The notes under the pieces were generated by a model. It saw only the letters and a list, made by a program, of their open reading frames with translations. It ran no database searches and was not told the origin of the DNA. Positions 43,897 to 53,512 of a DNA stretch of 64,000 nucleotides are shown in pieces. Each line of letters starts with the position of its first letter. Positions within the stretch are counted from its first letter, which is position 1. The DNA is from an uncultured Paraprevotella sp. Lineage in GTDB: Bacteria > Bacteroidota > Bacteroidia > Bacteroidales > Bacteroidaceae. The translations under genes and the position numbers were made by a program. The DNA lies in contig CAJUGV010000006.1 of NCBI GenBank assembly GCA_910586505.1, forward strand, positions 276 through 64,275. The letters run 5' to 3'.

Positions 43897-45306
43897 CTAA
43901 TCGACCGTCCATACGCGATCGGACTGACGGATATAAGATACTTCTGCTCGATGACCAAAACAGACGGCATAAAGACGCATGCCTTTCTGCTTCAGCTCAT
44001 CTATATATTGTATCCAAACCGGAGAAAGCGACGGCATCTCAAAATCAGAAAGCCATAACAAATCTGCATAACGAAAATCTTCGTGCATCAAGGCCTCTAC
44101 AGATTCTTTCATAGCACATGACATGTCTGAACCGCCATGAAAAGCATTACAAAGAAAACTCTCCAACAAAGGAAGGTCAGTATACAGATTGTTCAGTTCG
44201 ATAACTTCAGTTTGGTCGGAGAAGAGAACTACCCTACAAGGTCGACGTAACTTATCTGCTATCAAAGCCAAACTAAGTACTATGGCTTTCGACAATAATT
44301 CACGCTCTCCCTCCATAGAAGCAGAAGTATCCACACATACTACAAACGGACCATGCTTCGCCCGCTTTTGCAGATCATGTCCCTGAAATGAAGAAGCCTC
44401 AATAAATTCCGTTTGCCTGGACACAGCATCGAAGACTGCCAATTTTTTTTCAGCATACCGACGATAGAATATGGATTCGAGCTTATCATCCGACATATAA
44501 CAGTACTCTATAGGAAGAAGAGCATTCAGATTATTTCCGTCTGTAATACCCACTATGTCGGAATGTGTAGCAGAACGCAACATTGCAACTGGTACTGCTC
44601 CTTGCATGGCACGATATAACCGCTGTTCATCCGCCTGCTTTCTACCCAACACTTCATTCAGTTCCCTAACGATCCTATTCTTCCGCATAACCTGCGATAA
44701 TTGCCGGATTTTAATACGTAGTTCCGGAGATTGTGTCAACTGCAACCATGCCAAACGTGGAGATACACCTTCTCCTCTTCCACCCATATTTTGCAACATC
44801 TCCGCATTAGCCGCCACCATACGATAATAGTCTTTACAGAGTTCCTCTATATGCCGCATCTGATAAGTTCGCTCTCTCCCGTCTAACAAGTTTTTCCACT
44901 TCTGCGTAAAATGTTTCCTGAGCGATTGCCATCGCTCCTCTTCCCTGGAATATGCGACCAACTGCTCTATATAATATACTACATCCAACTCTATAGGAGC
45001 GTATAAACGTGAAAAAGCAGAACGGGTCCGTTGCAACATCGGCAAAAAATCGGCATCGGATGCTGCAACCACACGGTAATAATAATCCCATTGCTCTGCA
45101 TAATAAGAATATACATCCTGCAACCCGGACTTCTTAGCCATAAAATAGCGCTGTATTTCGTCTTCCATCTCATCTGGTCGGATCACACCACCCAACAAAG
45201 CATCATTATAGATGCTTGCAGAAATGTCATGCAAACGACGCAAAAAACAAACCGAGAGATGCTTTACACGAATCTGAGAATCACTGCAATTTCCGTCCGG
45301 TTGCAT
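43897..45306 (-). CDS. viaA: ViaA-like von Willebrand A domain protein
   Basis: A 469-residue cytoplasmic protein of the VWA family. The MIDAS motif DxSxS is D326-TSAS-S330 (VDTSASMEG). It has a helical N-terminal half and a VWA domain over the last ~160 residues, including VVLFSDQTEV and LWLSDFEMPSLS. In E. coli, ViaA partners the MoxR ATPase RavA in metal/respiratory-complex related chaperone work; the target in Bacteroides is unknown. The start ATG overlaps the end of the RavA-like gene by 26 bases. Confidence 0.85.
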   Translation of the reverse strand: MQPDGNCSDSQIRVKHLSVCFLRRLHDISASIYNDALLGGVIRPDEMEDEIQRYFMAKKSGLQDVYSYYAEQWDYYYRVVAASDADFLPMLQRTRSAFSRLYAPIELDVVYYIEQLVAYSREEERWQSLRKHFTQKWKNLLDGRERTYQMRHIEELCKDYYRMVAANAEMLQNMGGRGEGVSPRLAWLQLTQSPELRIKIRQLSQVMRKNRIVRELNEVLGRKQADEQRLYRAMQGAVPVAMLRSATHSDIVGITDGNNLNALLPIEYCYMSDDKLESIFYRRYAEKKLAVFDAVSRQTEFIEASSFQGHDLQKRAKHGPFVVCVDTSASMEGERELLSKAIVLSLALIADKLRRPCRVVLFSDQTEVIELNNLYTDLPLLESFLCNAFHGGSDMSCAMKESVEALMHEDFRYADLLWLSDFEMPSLSPVWIQYIDELKQKGMRLYAVCFGHRAEVSYIRQSDRVWTVD

Positions 45307-46855
45307 GAGCTAATTCCTCACTTTCTATTTGCAACAACACAATATGTGAACGCACTCTACCAAACACATTTTTCAACAGATCCCGCTGATGTTCTCGTAA
45401 AAAGAGATGATTCTGTAAATACTTCGATTCAGCTTCCTGCCACATGTCTAACCTGCCAAGTATATCCGCTAGTTCGGCACCAATGCGCTGACTCATCGTA
45501 ACTGAAAAAACGTTCTCTGAAGACAAAGCATCCTGCTGCACAATCTTATCGGCAGCATCCTCTTCCGCCCGCAACAAATCATAGTTTCTCCCGTTAACCT
45601 CCAGCCCGCCAACCGTTCTTTTCACCTGAAGTAAATCCCTTGGAAATACATCCGGATATCTGCTTTTCTCATACTTACGCAATATCTGAGCACCTGTTTT
45701 TCGTCTGTCCGTAACCAACACAAATGATTCGGCCTCATCCATTCCTAACGCCTCATACTCATTGGTATATATAAGTACCGTACGACCGGGAAAGATTGAT
45801 AACACCTGATAAAAAAACGATTTGACCACTTTAAACGAAACTTTATCACCCACTATACTTTTTCCGGCTTCCTTTAAAGCGGACAAACGCTCCGTAAGCA
45901 ATGGCAATCCTATATTCTCTTCACAGGTCAATACTAATGCCTCCGACAATATGCTTTCTATATCAGCTTCCTGCACAGGACTGTCCCATACACAATATTG
46001 CAAAAGCAACAAATCCGATAAACGCACAACAGACCCGCCATCAAGAAAGGCTGCAGCACGCCACAAATGCACTATTTTCTTCCACCGACGATCGGACACA
46101 TAAATACGTTGCTCTCCCTTTTCCTCAGCTTTTAAATTATAGGTAGCAAGACAACTACGAAAGAAATGAATGAAAGTAAACATAAAAGCCGGCAGCTCTA
46201 CAGCATCGATACCCTCAGCCCACACTATCAACTCTTTTTCCGACAATTTTACAGAAGAGGGCACTCGGATTTCATAATCCACAGGAGCTGACACCATCGC
46301 ATTGAAGAGTTTTTCATCTTCAATACAGTTTACTACACAACGAATCAAAAATCTATCCCATAAAGCGTCGAGGTTCTCCCTTTCGGCCGGCAACTCATTT
46401 GAAGCTGCTACCACCAATTTAAGAGGCAGCCTTAACTCTTCTCTCCCATTCAAATATACCTTTTCGTTCAACACCGTAAGTAAGGCATTCTGAATACTTG
46501 GACCCGCCTTCCATATCTCATCAAGAAAGACCACATCCGCTGAAGGAAGATACCCCTCTGTCATTCTGACATAACGGTTCTCATCCTTTAAAGCTGAAAT
46601 AGAAACCGGTCCGAATATTTCATCCGGTACACTAAAACGCGACATCAGATATTCAAAGGATCTTCCCTCACGGAAAGCTCTCTTCAGTCGTCTTGCAATC
46701 ATACTTTTTGCCGTTCCGGGAGGGCCAAGCAAAAAAATACTCTCACCGGATACTGCAGCCAACAAGGACAACGCTAATACATGTTCTTTCTCAAACAACC
46801 CCTCACTCAAGGCAGAAAGCAACGCGCCTATACGTTCCTTATTCACAATACTCAC
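45281..46855 (-). CDS. ravA: RavA-like MoxR-family AAA+ ATPase
   Basis: A 524-residue MoxR AAA+ ATPase. Walker A is GPPGTAKS (44-51), Walker B is VVFLDEIWKA, sensor 1 is VVAASNELP, and the arginine finger is in LWDRFLIRCVV. The N-terminus (LLSALSEGLFEKEHVLALSLLAAVSGES) matches the RavA branch, and the C-terminal ~200 residues would hold the triple-helical and ViaA-contact regions. Only a GTG (46855) fits as start, and it lies three bases after the NhaD stop, so the genes are coupled. Confidence 0.9.
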   Translation of the reverse strand: MSIVNKERIGALLSALSEGLFEKEHVLALSLLAAVSGESIFLLGPPGTAKSMIARRLKRAFREGRSFEYLMSRFSVPDEIFGPVSISALKDENRYVRMTEGYLPSADVVFLDEIWKAGPSIQNALLTVLNEKVYLNGREELRLPLKLVVAASNELPAERENLDALWDRFLIRCVVNCIEDEKLFNAMVSAPVDYEIRVPSSVKLSEKELIVWAEGIDAVELPAFMFTFIHFFRSCLATYNLKAEEKGEQRIYVSDRRWKKIVHLWRAAAFLDGGSVVRLSDLLLLQYCVWDSPVQEADIESILSEALVLTCEENIGLPLLTERLSALKEAGKSIVGDKVSFKVVKSFFYQVLSIFPGRTVLIYTNEYEALGMDEAESFVLVTDRRKTGAQILRKYEKSRYPDVFPRDLLQVKRTVGGLEVNGRNYDLLRAEEDAADKIVQQDALSSENVFSVTMSQRIGAELADILGRLDMWQEAESKYLQNHLFLREHQRDLLKNVFGRVRSHIVLLQIESEELAHATGRKLQ

Positions 46856-46858
46856 CGT

Positions 46859-48271
46859 TTATCTAATGAATAAGTCAATAAAAAAATATACTCCTAGTCC
46901 TGCCAGCCAACCTAATAAGACCTTACCGGTAATATGCCGTAAATACCACCATATGGAAACATTCTCTCCTTTCATCAAAGCATATCCCGCCATGGAACCG
47001 ATAGAAAGCAGACTACCACCGACTCCTCCACTATAAGCCACCAATTGCCAGTATTGACCATTTAAGGCGAACGACTGAAAATAAGAAATATCAGCCATTG
47101 CAGAAATTTTCTCCGGCACCTCCACTACATCATACATGGAGATACTTGTCAATACCAACGTCACATTATCAAGAAATGCCGAAATCCCCCCTAAAATAAG
47201 GCTATATAAATAAATATTGTGAAGATAGCGATCACACCACAAAGCCGCCGCATGCAACGCACCGGTCTCCTGTATAGCGGAAATAGCCATGCAAACCCCT
47301 ATAACAAACAAAATGGTCTGAATGCTCTCTGTTTGCATAAAACGAGGCGTCGGACGGAAAAAGGGCTGTTCCGACCTTATCAGACGTCTATTACACAATT
47401 CATTCACCACACCGAACAATGCCAACACACATAACGCCCCTACAAAAGGCGGCAACTTGGTAAGATTGTGAAACGTCGGTATAAACCACAAACCTCCGAT
47501 TCCCACAAACAGCATCAGGATACGTTGCCATCTAGTCAGAGTTGTGTCATCGCCACGATAACGGATCCTCTTTGTATCAATAGGTATTTGCTCCGGTAAT
47601 TTACGAGAAATCAAATAAGTAGGAATAATTAGCGATACAATTGAGGGGCCGAACATGGCTCCAGAGAAATTAGATGGTGTCACAGCTCCCTTAACCCACA
47701 ACATCAGCGTAGAGACGTCGCCAATTACCGTAAGGCATCCTCCTGCATTAACGGCAATCACAATGACAGCACCATAATACATTCTGAAACGACTGTCAGG
47801 CAAAAGTTGACGCATAATGACAAACATCATTAAAGCCGTAGTGAGATTGTCCAAATTGGCCGACATCACATACGTTATAAATGCTACCATCCAAAGTAGA
47901 CGTTTACTGTTACGTGTTCTTATCCATTCACTGATAAAATCAAAACATCCGTTTGTATTCAGCAAATCAACTATAGACATTGTGGCCAACAGATAAAGCA
48001 CAATCTGACAAATATCCGCCACATGACCGATAAAAATATAATTTGCAATAAACTTTTTGAGAGAAGTTATATTCGAGGCATGACCTGCTAGAAAATCAGC
48101 ATATTCCTTTGCATACATCATTTCAACATACTGTTTCCCCGCTACCATATAGAGTGTCCATACTATAACTCCGAGAAACATCGCCACAGCGGCCTTATTA
48201 ATATTAGTAATATGCTCCGTTGCAATGGCGCAATATCCCAAAAGCAAAACAATGGCGATTACGATTGTCAT
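46859..48271 (-). CDS. nhaD: NhaD-type Na+/H+ antiporter
   Basis: A 470-residue inner-membrane protein with about 11-12 hydrophobic segments of the arsenite/citrate permease-like superfamily. NhaD features are SANLDNLTTALMMFVIMRQLLPD and FGGISAFLDNVTLVLTSIS-like (ISAFLDNVTLVLTSISMY), in which polar Asn, Asp and Thr lie in membrane segments. It exchanges Na+ for H+. The frame is open further upstream, but runs back through tRNA-Gly, so the ATG at 48271, 20 bases after the tRNA, is the start. It is the first protein gene of a run with ravA and viaA. Confidence 0.92.
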   Translation of the reverse strand: MTIVIAIVLLLGYCAIATEHITNINKAAVAMFLGVIVWTLYMVAGKQYVEMMYAKEYADFLAGHASNITSLKKFIANYIFIGHVADICQIVLYLLATMSIVDLLNTNGCFDFISEWIRTRNSKRLLWMVAFITYVMSANLDNLTTALMMFVIMRQLLPDSRFRMYYGAVIVIAVNAGGCLTVIGDVSTLMLWVKGAVTPSNFSGAMFGPSIVSLIIPTYLISRKLPEQIPIDTKRIRYRGDDTTLTRWQRILMLFVGIGGLWFIPTFHNLTKLPPFVGALCVLALFGVVNELCNRRLIRSEQPFFRPTPRFMQTESIQTILFVIGVCMAISAIQETGALHAAALWCDRYLHNIYLYSLILGGISAFLDNVTLVLTSISMYDVVEVPEKISAMADISYFQSFALNGQYWQLVAYSGGVGGSLLSIGSMAGYALMKGENVSIWWYLRHITGKVLLGWLAGLGVYFFIDLFIR

Positions 48272-48291
48272 GAAAAATAGCTGATAAAATG

Positions 48292-48364
48292 AGCGACAAA
48301 CGGGACTCGAACCCGCGACCCTCGGCTTGGGAAGCCAATGCTCTACCAACTGAGCTATTGTCGC
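48292..48364 (-). tRNA. tRNA-Gly (CCC)
   Basis: A 73-nt cloverleaf. The acceptor pairs GCGACAA with TTGTCGC, the discriminator is T, and the anticodon loop TTCCCAA gives CCC (reads GGG). CCA is not encoded. Its 3' end is 20 bases from the nhaD start, with no terminator between them. Confidence 0.97.
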
Positions 48365-48374
48365 AAATCGGATA

Positions 48375-48382
48375 CAAATTTA
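48375..48382 (-). promoter_or_regulatory. -7 box for tRNA-Gly, perhaps also nhaD-ravA-viaA
   Basis: The minus strand reads TAAATTTG, matching TAnnTTTG, 10 bases upstream of the tRNA. No other -7 box lies between the tRNA and nhaD, which suggests a shared transcript. Confidence 0.55.
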
Positions 48383-48431
48383 TAGCTTTTTCGCAACATA
48401 GCACTTTGTATCCTGATTTCTTATTTAATGG

Positions 48432-49601
48432 TTAACACACTTTAACCTTATCGGCAAGCGTCTTACATTTGCTACGCAATGCTTCCTGATCGGCATCCAA
48501 ACTATCCCAACAGACCACCACACCCATACGGCGTCCTACATGCGCCACAGGTTTTCCAAAGATACGAAGGTATGTATTTGTAGCTGCACACACATCTTCT
48601 TCACCCGTATATACGGGAGTTCCGCTTGTCTCCACGTCAGAAAGAATAACGGCACTGGCCCCCATGCGTTCCTGTGTTATTTCCGGAATTGGCAATCCGA
48701 GTACTGCCCGGCAATGCAATTCAAACTCCGATAAATTCTGTGTGCCGGCTAAAGTCACCATTCCGGTATCATGCGGACGCGGACTCAGTTCCGAGAAAAT
48801 AACCCCTTCCTTATGACTAAGGAAGAACTCCACGCCCCAGATTCCGGCTCCCGTAAGAGCACGCGTAATTTTTTCCGCCATATTCTGAGCCTCCTTCAGC
48901 ATCTCCGGAGAAATGGCGGCTGGCTGGAAACTTTCACGGTAATCGCCTCCTTTCTGCACATGACCGATGGGCTGACAAAACAAAGTAGGCCCATTCTTCT
49001 GCGTCACGGTCAATAATGTAATTTCACTGTCGAAAGGTATGAACTGTTCTACTATAACCTCTTTCACATCCCCTCGTGCACCATCACATGCGTATTCCCA
49101 TGCTTTCTCAAGTTCCTCCGGACTGTCCACCTTGCTCTGTCCATGTCCCGATGAGCTCATCAAAGGCTTTATAATACAAGGATATCCTACAATCTCAGCC
49201 GCTTCTCTCAGCTCGTCAAATGTTTTGGCGTAGCGGTAATCCGCAGTCTTCAATCCTAATTCAGTATGAGCCAATTCGCGGATCTCCTTTCTGTTCATAG
49301 TATAATTAACAGCTTTGGCACTCGGAACGACCTGGATTCCCATTCTCTCGCAATCATACAATTTTTCCGTACGAATTGCTTCGATTTCCGGTACGATGAT
49401 ATCCGGCTTATATTTCTCTACGGCAGCCATCAGGGCATCACCGTCCAGCATATGAAAGACTTCATACGTATCAGCCACCTGCATGGCCGGCGCATTTGCA
49501 TATGAATCACACGCAATGACATATTGGCCTTTTCGCTGACAAGCAATGACAAACTCCTTTCCAAGCTCACCCGAACCTAATAATAAAATTCTCTTCGTCA
49601 T
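48432..49601 (-). CDS. purT: Formate-dependent phosphoribosylglycinamide formyltransferase
   Basis: A 389-residue ATP-grasp enzyme that formylates GAR with formate and ATP in purine synthesis, an alternative to folate-dependent PurN. The N-terminus is [24 protein letters not shown]-grasp motifs include [36 protein letters not shown] and [29 protein letters not shown]. Upstream of the ATG at 49601 there is a real Shine-Dalgarno (GAGGTG, ~6 bases), rare in this window; a GTG in frame at 49610 is part of that site and is not used. It follows the DUF4301 gene by 41 bases. Confidence 0.97.
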   Translation of the reverse strand: MTKRILLLGSGELGKEFVIACQRKGQYVIACDSYANAPAMQVADTYEVFHMLDGDALMAAVEKYKPDIIVPEIEAIRTEKLYDCERMGIQVVPSAKAVNYTMNRKEIRELAHTELGLKTADYRYAKTFDELREAAEIVGYPCIIKPLMSSSGHGQSKVDSPEELEKAWEYACDGARGDVKEVIVEQFIPFDSEITLLTVTQKNGPTLFCQPIGHVQKGGDYRESFQPAAISPEMLKEAQNMAEKITRALTGAGIWGVEFFLSHKEGVIFSELSPRPHDTGMVTLAGTQNLSEFELHCRAVLGLPIPEITQERMGASAVILSDVETSGTPVYTGEEDVCAATNTYLRIFGKPVAHVGRRMGVVVCWDSLDADQEALRSKCKTLADKVKVC

Positions 49602-49642
49602 AACATTCACCTCTTTATTATGTACAGAAATAACCTATCATA

Positions 49643-51157
49643 TCACTGATGCTGCTCACGCAACAGATCGTTCACGGTTTTCACCGGATTAAAAGTACTC
49701 AAAGGCACTTCTACAAAAACCGTATTCCAATCGCTCATGGCACCATTCCACAATCCCGGAAGTTCCAATGCTTTAAGCTCCTTGCCATTTTTACTTTTAA
49801 AAGAAATGAAACCCGTATTCCGGTCTACATAATCAGGCAGATTAAACTTATCGCCTTTATAGTTCCTCACCGCACAAACCAAATCTACGGGATTAAAATG
49901 CGTTCCATTCTTAAACATGGCTACATATTCCGGATTACTGGTATCTATCTGGCTACTCTCAAGAATTTGCAATGACAACGTGCCGTCACTGTTATAAGCT
50001 AAGAATGGGCCGCCTCCCGGCTCGCCGACATTCTTCACAACACCACAAACACGCATCGGACGATTCAGTTTGCTACGTAAATATATAACCAGTTCCGCAT
50101 CTTCAAGCTCTTTCACGTCTTCCCTACGGCAGTATAAAGATTGTTGCACAAAGCGAATAATCTCCTCGATATCAGCATGACTGTAATTTCCGCTATCCAA
50201 TTTATGTAAATATTCAAATGCCTTACGCTGTAAATCCACCAGTATTCCCGCAAGCACTTGCTTATAACTCACAGTATCCCCCTTCAGACGATCGGGCACC
50301 ACATTATCAATATTCTTCACAAAAACGATATCAGCCGACAAATCATTCAGATTCTCTATCAGCGCACCATGGCCACCGGGACGAAACAATAACTTGCCTT
50401 CCACCCGGAAAGGCTCATTCTCCATTGTAGCCGCCAGTGTGTCGGTAGACGGCTTCTGCTCTGAAAAAGATACATGAAAAACTACTCCATATGTGTTTTC
50501 ATATTCTGAAAGTTTATCTTTCAATAATCTTTCGAACAAAGTCCTGTGCTCCGTACTGACCGTAAAATGTACTTCTGCATGACCATTACTTGCCGCATAC
50601 AAGGCGGCCTCTACCAAATGTTCCTCCATCGGAGTGCGAGCGCCTTTCTCATAATTATGAAACTTCAGCAATCCCTTTGGCAATCGTCCGTAATCCATAC
50701 CCTCAGCACCCAGCATATTAGCCACAATCCTCTTATATTGACCGGCAGCCATCAATGCCTCGACTCCCATTCCGTCATTCCTGTTACATACAGCATCCAG
50801 CTCTTCATAAAACGCAAAATCACGGATTCCCGCAAAAAATGCTTTCTCAAAATCCGTAGTAGGAGTATTGTATGGAGCATCCAGGAACTCAAACATATTT
50901 TTGAACATACGGCTGGCCGCACCCGAAGCCGGAACGAACTTAACCACCGCTTTTCCTTCATTCTTATAAGCTTGCCAAATACCCTCATAACGCTTACAAT
51001 CTTCTTGTGAAGGAGACAGAATACCGCAGTCAAGCGACGCGGCTCTCTTTAACTTCAAATATGGAAATCCCTTCTTAAAGATTTGCAACTGGGCCTCGAC
51101 CTGTTCTTCAGTCATACCCTTTCCGGCCAATAAGGCCTTGTCTTCTGCTGTAAACAT
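49643..51157 (-). CDS. DUF4301 family protein
   Basis: A 504-residue cytoplasmic protein recognisable as DUF4301: LKLKRAASLDCGILSPSQEDCKRYEGIWQ, a VVKFVPASGAASRMFKNMFEFLD stretch (a phosphate-binding-like Gly/Ser loop), KGLLKFHNYEKGARTPMEEHLVEAALYA, and FRPGGHGALIENLNDLSADIVFVKNIDNV. The latter stretches recall nucleotidyltransferase or UDP-sugar pyrophosphorylase features, so a sugar-nucleotide role can be suspected, but function is unknown. It has a -7 box of its own and is followed by purT. Confidence 0.88.
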   Translation of the reverse strand: MFTAEDKALLAGKGMTEEQVEAQLQIFKKGFPYLKLKRAASLDCGILSPSQEDCKRYEGIWQAYKNEGKAVVKFVPASGAASRMFKNMFEFLDAPYNTPTTDFEKAFFAGIRDFAFYEELDAVCNRNDGMGVEALMAAGQYKRIVANMLGAEGMDYGRLPKGLLKFHNYEKGARTPMEEHLVEAALYAASNGHAEVHFTVSTEHRTLFERLLKDKLSEYENTYGVVFHVSFSEQKPSTDTLAATMENEPFRVEGKLLFRPGGHGALIENLNDLSADIVFVKNIDNVVPDRLKGDTVSYKQVLAGILVDLQRKAFEYLHKLDSGNYSHADIEEIIRFVQQSLYCRREDVKELEDAELVIYLRSKLNRPMRVCGVVKNVGEPGGGPFLAYNSDGTLSLQILESSQIDTSNPEYVAMFKNGTHFNPVDLVCAVRNYKGDKFNLPDYVDRNTGFISFKSKNGKELKALELPGLWNGAMSDWNTVFVEVPLSTFNPVKTVNDLLREQHQ

Positions 51158-51196
51158 ATAATATGATTGTTTTTAATATTTTGCCTTAATAACATT

Positions 51197-51204
51197 CAAA
51201 TATA
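51197..51204 (-). promoter_or_regulatory. -7 box for DUF4301-purT
   Basis: The minus strand reads TATATTTG, matching TAnnTTTG, 39 bases upstream of the ATG at 51157. Confidence 0.5.
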
Positions 51205-51206
51205 GC

Positions 51207-51255
51207 TATTTTTGCGCTATGAAGTAAACATTTGAGCAAAAAAACACTACCTTTG
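51207..51255 (+). promoter_or_regulatory. Two candidate -7 boxes for the RelA-like gene
   Basis: TATTTTTG (51207-51214) and TACCTTTG (51248-51255) both match TAnnTTTG. The first has a TTTG 23 bases upstream (51180-51183), slightly too far; the second lies only 18 bases from the ATG. Either may be used. Confidence 0.45.
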
Positions 51256-51273
51256 AAAAAAATATAGCGGATT

Positions 51274-53487
51274 ATGAAACAGAACGCTTTCTTTTACGCA
51301 CCGGAAAAAGTACGGCTTGCACACCTTTATAGGGAGCTGCTTAAACTCTCCGACCATATACTTTATCCTGACGATTGTAAAAAACTAAAAACGTTTTTAA
51401 TCGAAGCGGCACAGCGTAATCTTATTCAAAGAGACGTGTTCGGCATGAATCCTGTCATCAACGATATGGAGACAGCACTCATCGTAGCGTCCGAAATAGG
51501 TCTGACTCGCGGTGCCATCCTCGGCATCATGATACATACATGTGTGCGCAGCGGCTATTGCTCGCCGGAAGACGTGGAAAAGGAGTTCGGTGTCGATGTG
51601 GCCGGAATCATCAGAGGACTGAACCGCATACAGGAACTTTACGAAAAAAACGCCAGTGTGGCGAGTGAGAATTTCCGCAGCCTCCTCCTCTCCTTTGCAG
51701 AAGACATGCGTGTGATTCTCATCATGATTGCCAACAGGGTGAACGTCATGCGCAAAATCAAGGAATCGGAAAACGAGGAGGCGCGACGGAAAGTTTCGGA
51801 AGAAGCAGCCTATCTATATGCTCCCCTGGCACACAAGCTGGGCCTTTATCGCCTGAAAAGCGAGTTAGAGGATTTATCACTGAAGTATTTGGAACGCGAC
51901 GCTTATTATTTAATAAAGGAAAAGCTGAATGCAACCAAAAAATCACGCGATGAATATATCCAGAAATTCATCGGTCCCATTGACGATAAACTAACGAAAG
52001 CAGGATTAAAGTTCCACATGAAGGGACGCACCAAAAGCATTCACTCCATCTGGCAGAAAATGAAGAAACAGCACTGCGGAGTAGAAGGCATTTACGACCT
52101 GTTTGCCATACGAATCATTCTGGACTCCCGGCTTGAAAAGGAAAAAATGGAATGCTGGCAGGTGTATTCCATCATCACAGACATGTACCAACCCAACCCG
52201 AGACGACTAAGAGACTGGCTTTCCATCCCTAAAAGCAACGGATATGAAAGTCTGCACATTACCGTGCTCGGTCCTGACAATAAATGGGTAGAGGTACAAA
52301 TCCGCACCGAACGGATGGATGAGGTTGCCGAACGCGGCTTGGCAGCCCATTGGAGGTACAAAGGTATCAAGAACGGAGAAAGCGGTGTAGACGAATGGCT
52401 CAATAATATACGAAACGCATTGGAAAACAACGACGACCTCCAATTGATGGATCAATTCAAGATGGACTTGTATGAAGATGAAGTATTCGTATTCACTCCC
52501 AAAGGCGATCTTTTCAAACTTCCCAAAGGCTCCACCGTGCTGGACTTTGCTTATTCCATCCACACCAATGTGGGAGAACATTGCATCGGTGCAAAAATAA
52601 ATAGTAAAAACGCTCCGTTACGCCAAAAATTGAACAGCGGCGACCAAGTGGAAATTCTGACTTCCAACAACCAGACTCCCAAACAAGATTGGCTGAATTT
52701 CGTCATAACGGGGAAAGCAAGAACTAAAATCCGCCAGGCCCTCAAAGAAATGCAAGCCAAACAGGGGGCATTCGCCAAGGAACTGCTGGAACGAAAATTC
52801 AAGAACCGTAAGATTGAATACGACGAACCTACCATGATGCATGTCATCAAGAAACTCGGGTTTAAAATCGTAACGGATTTCTACAAAAGCCTGGCTGATG
52901 AGACAACAGACATCAATGATGTGATCGATCTCTATACCGAACAACAGAAAATAGAAGCCGGAATAGCTGACCACACTCCCGTAATCAGTGCGGAAAACTA
53001 CAACATTCAGCCCGAGCCGGAAACCAGGACCCCCACAAACGATGATGTACTGGTAATAGATCAGAATCTGAAAGGGCTGGATTTCTCACTGGCCAAATGT
53101 TGCCAACCTATTTACGGAGATGACGTCTTCGGTTTTGTGACGATAAACGGCGGAATCAAAATACACCGGTGCGACTGCCCCAATGCCCCCGAACTGCATA
53201 ACCGTTTCGGTTACCGCATAGTAAAAGCCAGATGGGCCGGCAAGCGCGGCAGTCAATACCCCATCACTCTCAAGGTTGTGGGAAACGACGATTTGGGAAT
53301 TGTGAACAACATCACATCCATTATCAGTAAAGAAGAAAAGATTTCTCTGCGAAGCATCAGTATAGATTCGCACGACGGCCTATTCTCCGGCACCCTCACC
53401 GTAATGCTCGACGACACCTCACGGTTACAACTACTGGAGAAAAAGCTGAAAACAATAAGAGGAGTGAAACAGGTGTCCCGCAACTGA
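51274..53487 (+). CDS. RelA-type (p)ppGpp synthetase with inactive hydrolase domain
   Basis: A 737-residue RSH-family protein that makes (p)ppGpp from ATP and GDP/GTP. The N-terminal hydrolase domain is degenerate: the first His is N59 (MNPV instead of xHP), the HD pair reads H88-T89 (MIHTCV) and the later Asp of ADRxHNMR is N154 (IANRVNVMR). The synthetase domain is intact (GRTKSIHSIWQKM; IYDLFAIRII; GYESLHITV; VEVQIRTERMDEVAERGLAAHW). It is followed by TGS (DEVFVFTPKGDLFKLPKGSTVLDFAYSIHTNVG), a CC/RIS-type Cys region (KCCQPIYGDDVFGFV) and ACT. So it should be synthesis-only, like RelA. Confidence 0.92.
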   Translation: MKQNAFFYAPEKVRLAHLYRELLKLSDHILYPDDCKKLKTFLIEAAQRNLIQRDVFGMNPVINDMETALIVASEIGLTRGAILGIMIHTCVRSGYCSPEDVEKEFGVDVAGIIRGLNRIQELYEKNASVASENFRSLLLSFAEDMRVILIMIANRVNVMRKIKESENEEARRKVSEEAAYLYAPLAHKLGLYRLKSELEDLSLKYLERDAYYLIKEKLNATKKSRDEYIQKFIGPIDDKLTKAGLKFHMKGRTKSIHSIWQKMKKQHCGVEGIYDLFAIRIILDSRLEKEKMECWQVYSIITDMYQPNPRRLRDWLSIPKSNGYESLHITVLGPDNKWVEVQIRTERMDEVAERGLAAHWRYKGIKNGESGVDEWLNNIRNALENNDDLQLMDQFKMDLYEDEVFVFTPKGDLFKLPKGSTVLDFAYSIHTNVGEHCIGAKINSKNAPLRQKLNSGDQVEILTSNNQTPKQDWLNFVITGKARTKIRQALKEMQAKQGAFAKELLERKFKNRKIEYDEPTMMHVIKKLGFKIVTDFYKSLADETTDINDVIDLYTEQQKIEAGIADHTPVISAENYNIQPEPETRTPTNDDVLVIDQNLKGLDFSLAKCCQPIYGDDVFGFVTINGGIKIHRCDCPNAPELHNRFGYRIVKARWAGKRGSQYPITLKVVGNDDLGIVNNITSIISKEEKISLRSISIDSHDGLFSGTLTVMLDDTSRLQLLEKKLKTIRGVKQVSRN

Positions 53488-53504
53488 CGGGACACCTGTT
53501 TCAC
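53464..53504. terminator. 17-bp perfect terminator hairpin shared by convergent genes
   Basis: Arms 53464-53480 and 53488-53504 are a perfect 17-bp inverted repeat with a 7-base loop holding the RelA-like gene's TGA. The left arm lies in the last codons of that gene. It ends 9 bases before the ABC-F stop, so it serves both directions. Confidence 0.85.
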
Positions 53505-53512
53505 AGTCCGCA

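Noticed and set aside
48272..48349. N-terminal extension of NhaD
   Set aside because: It would read through tRNA-Gly; the extension just translates the tRNA.
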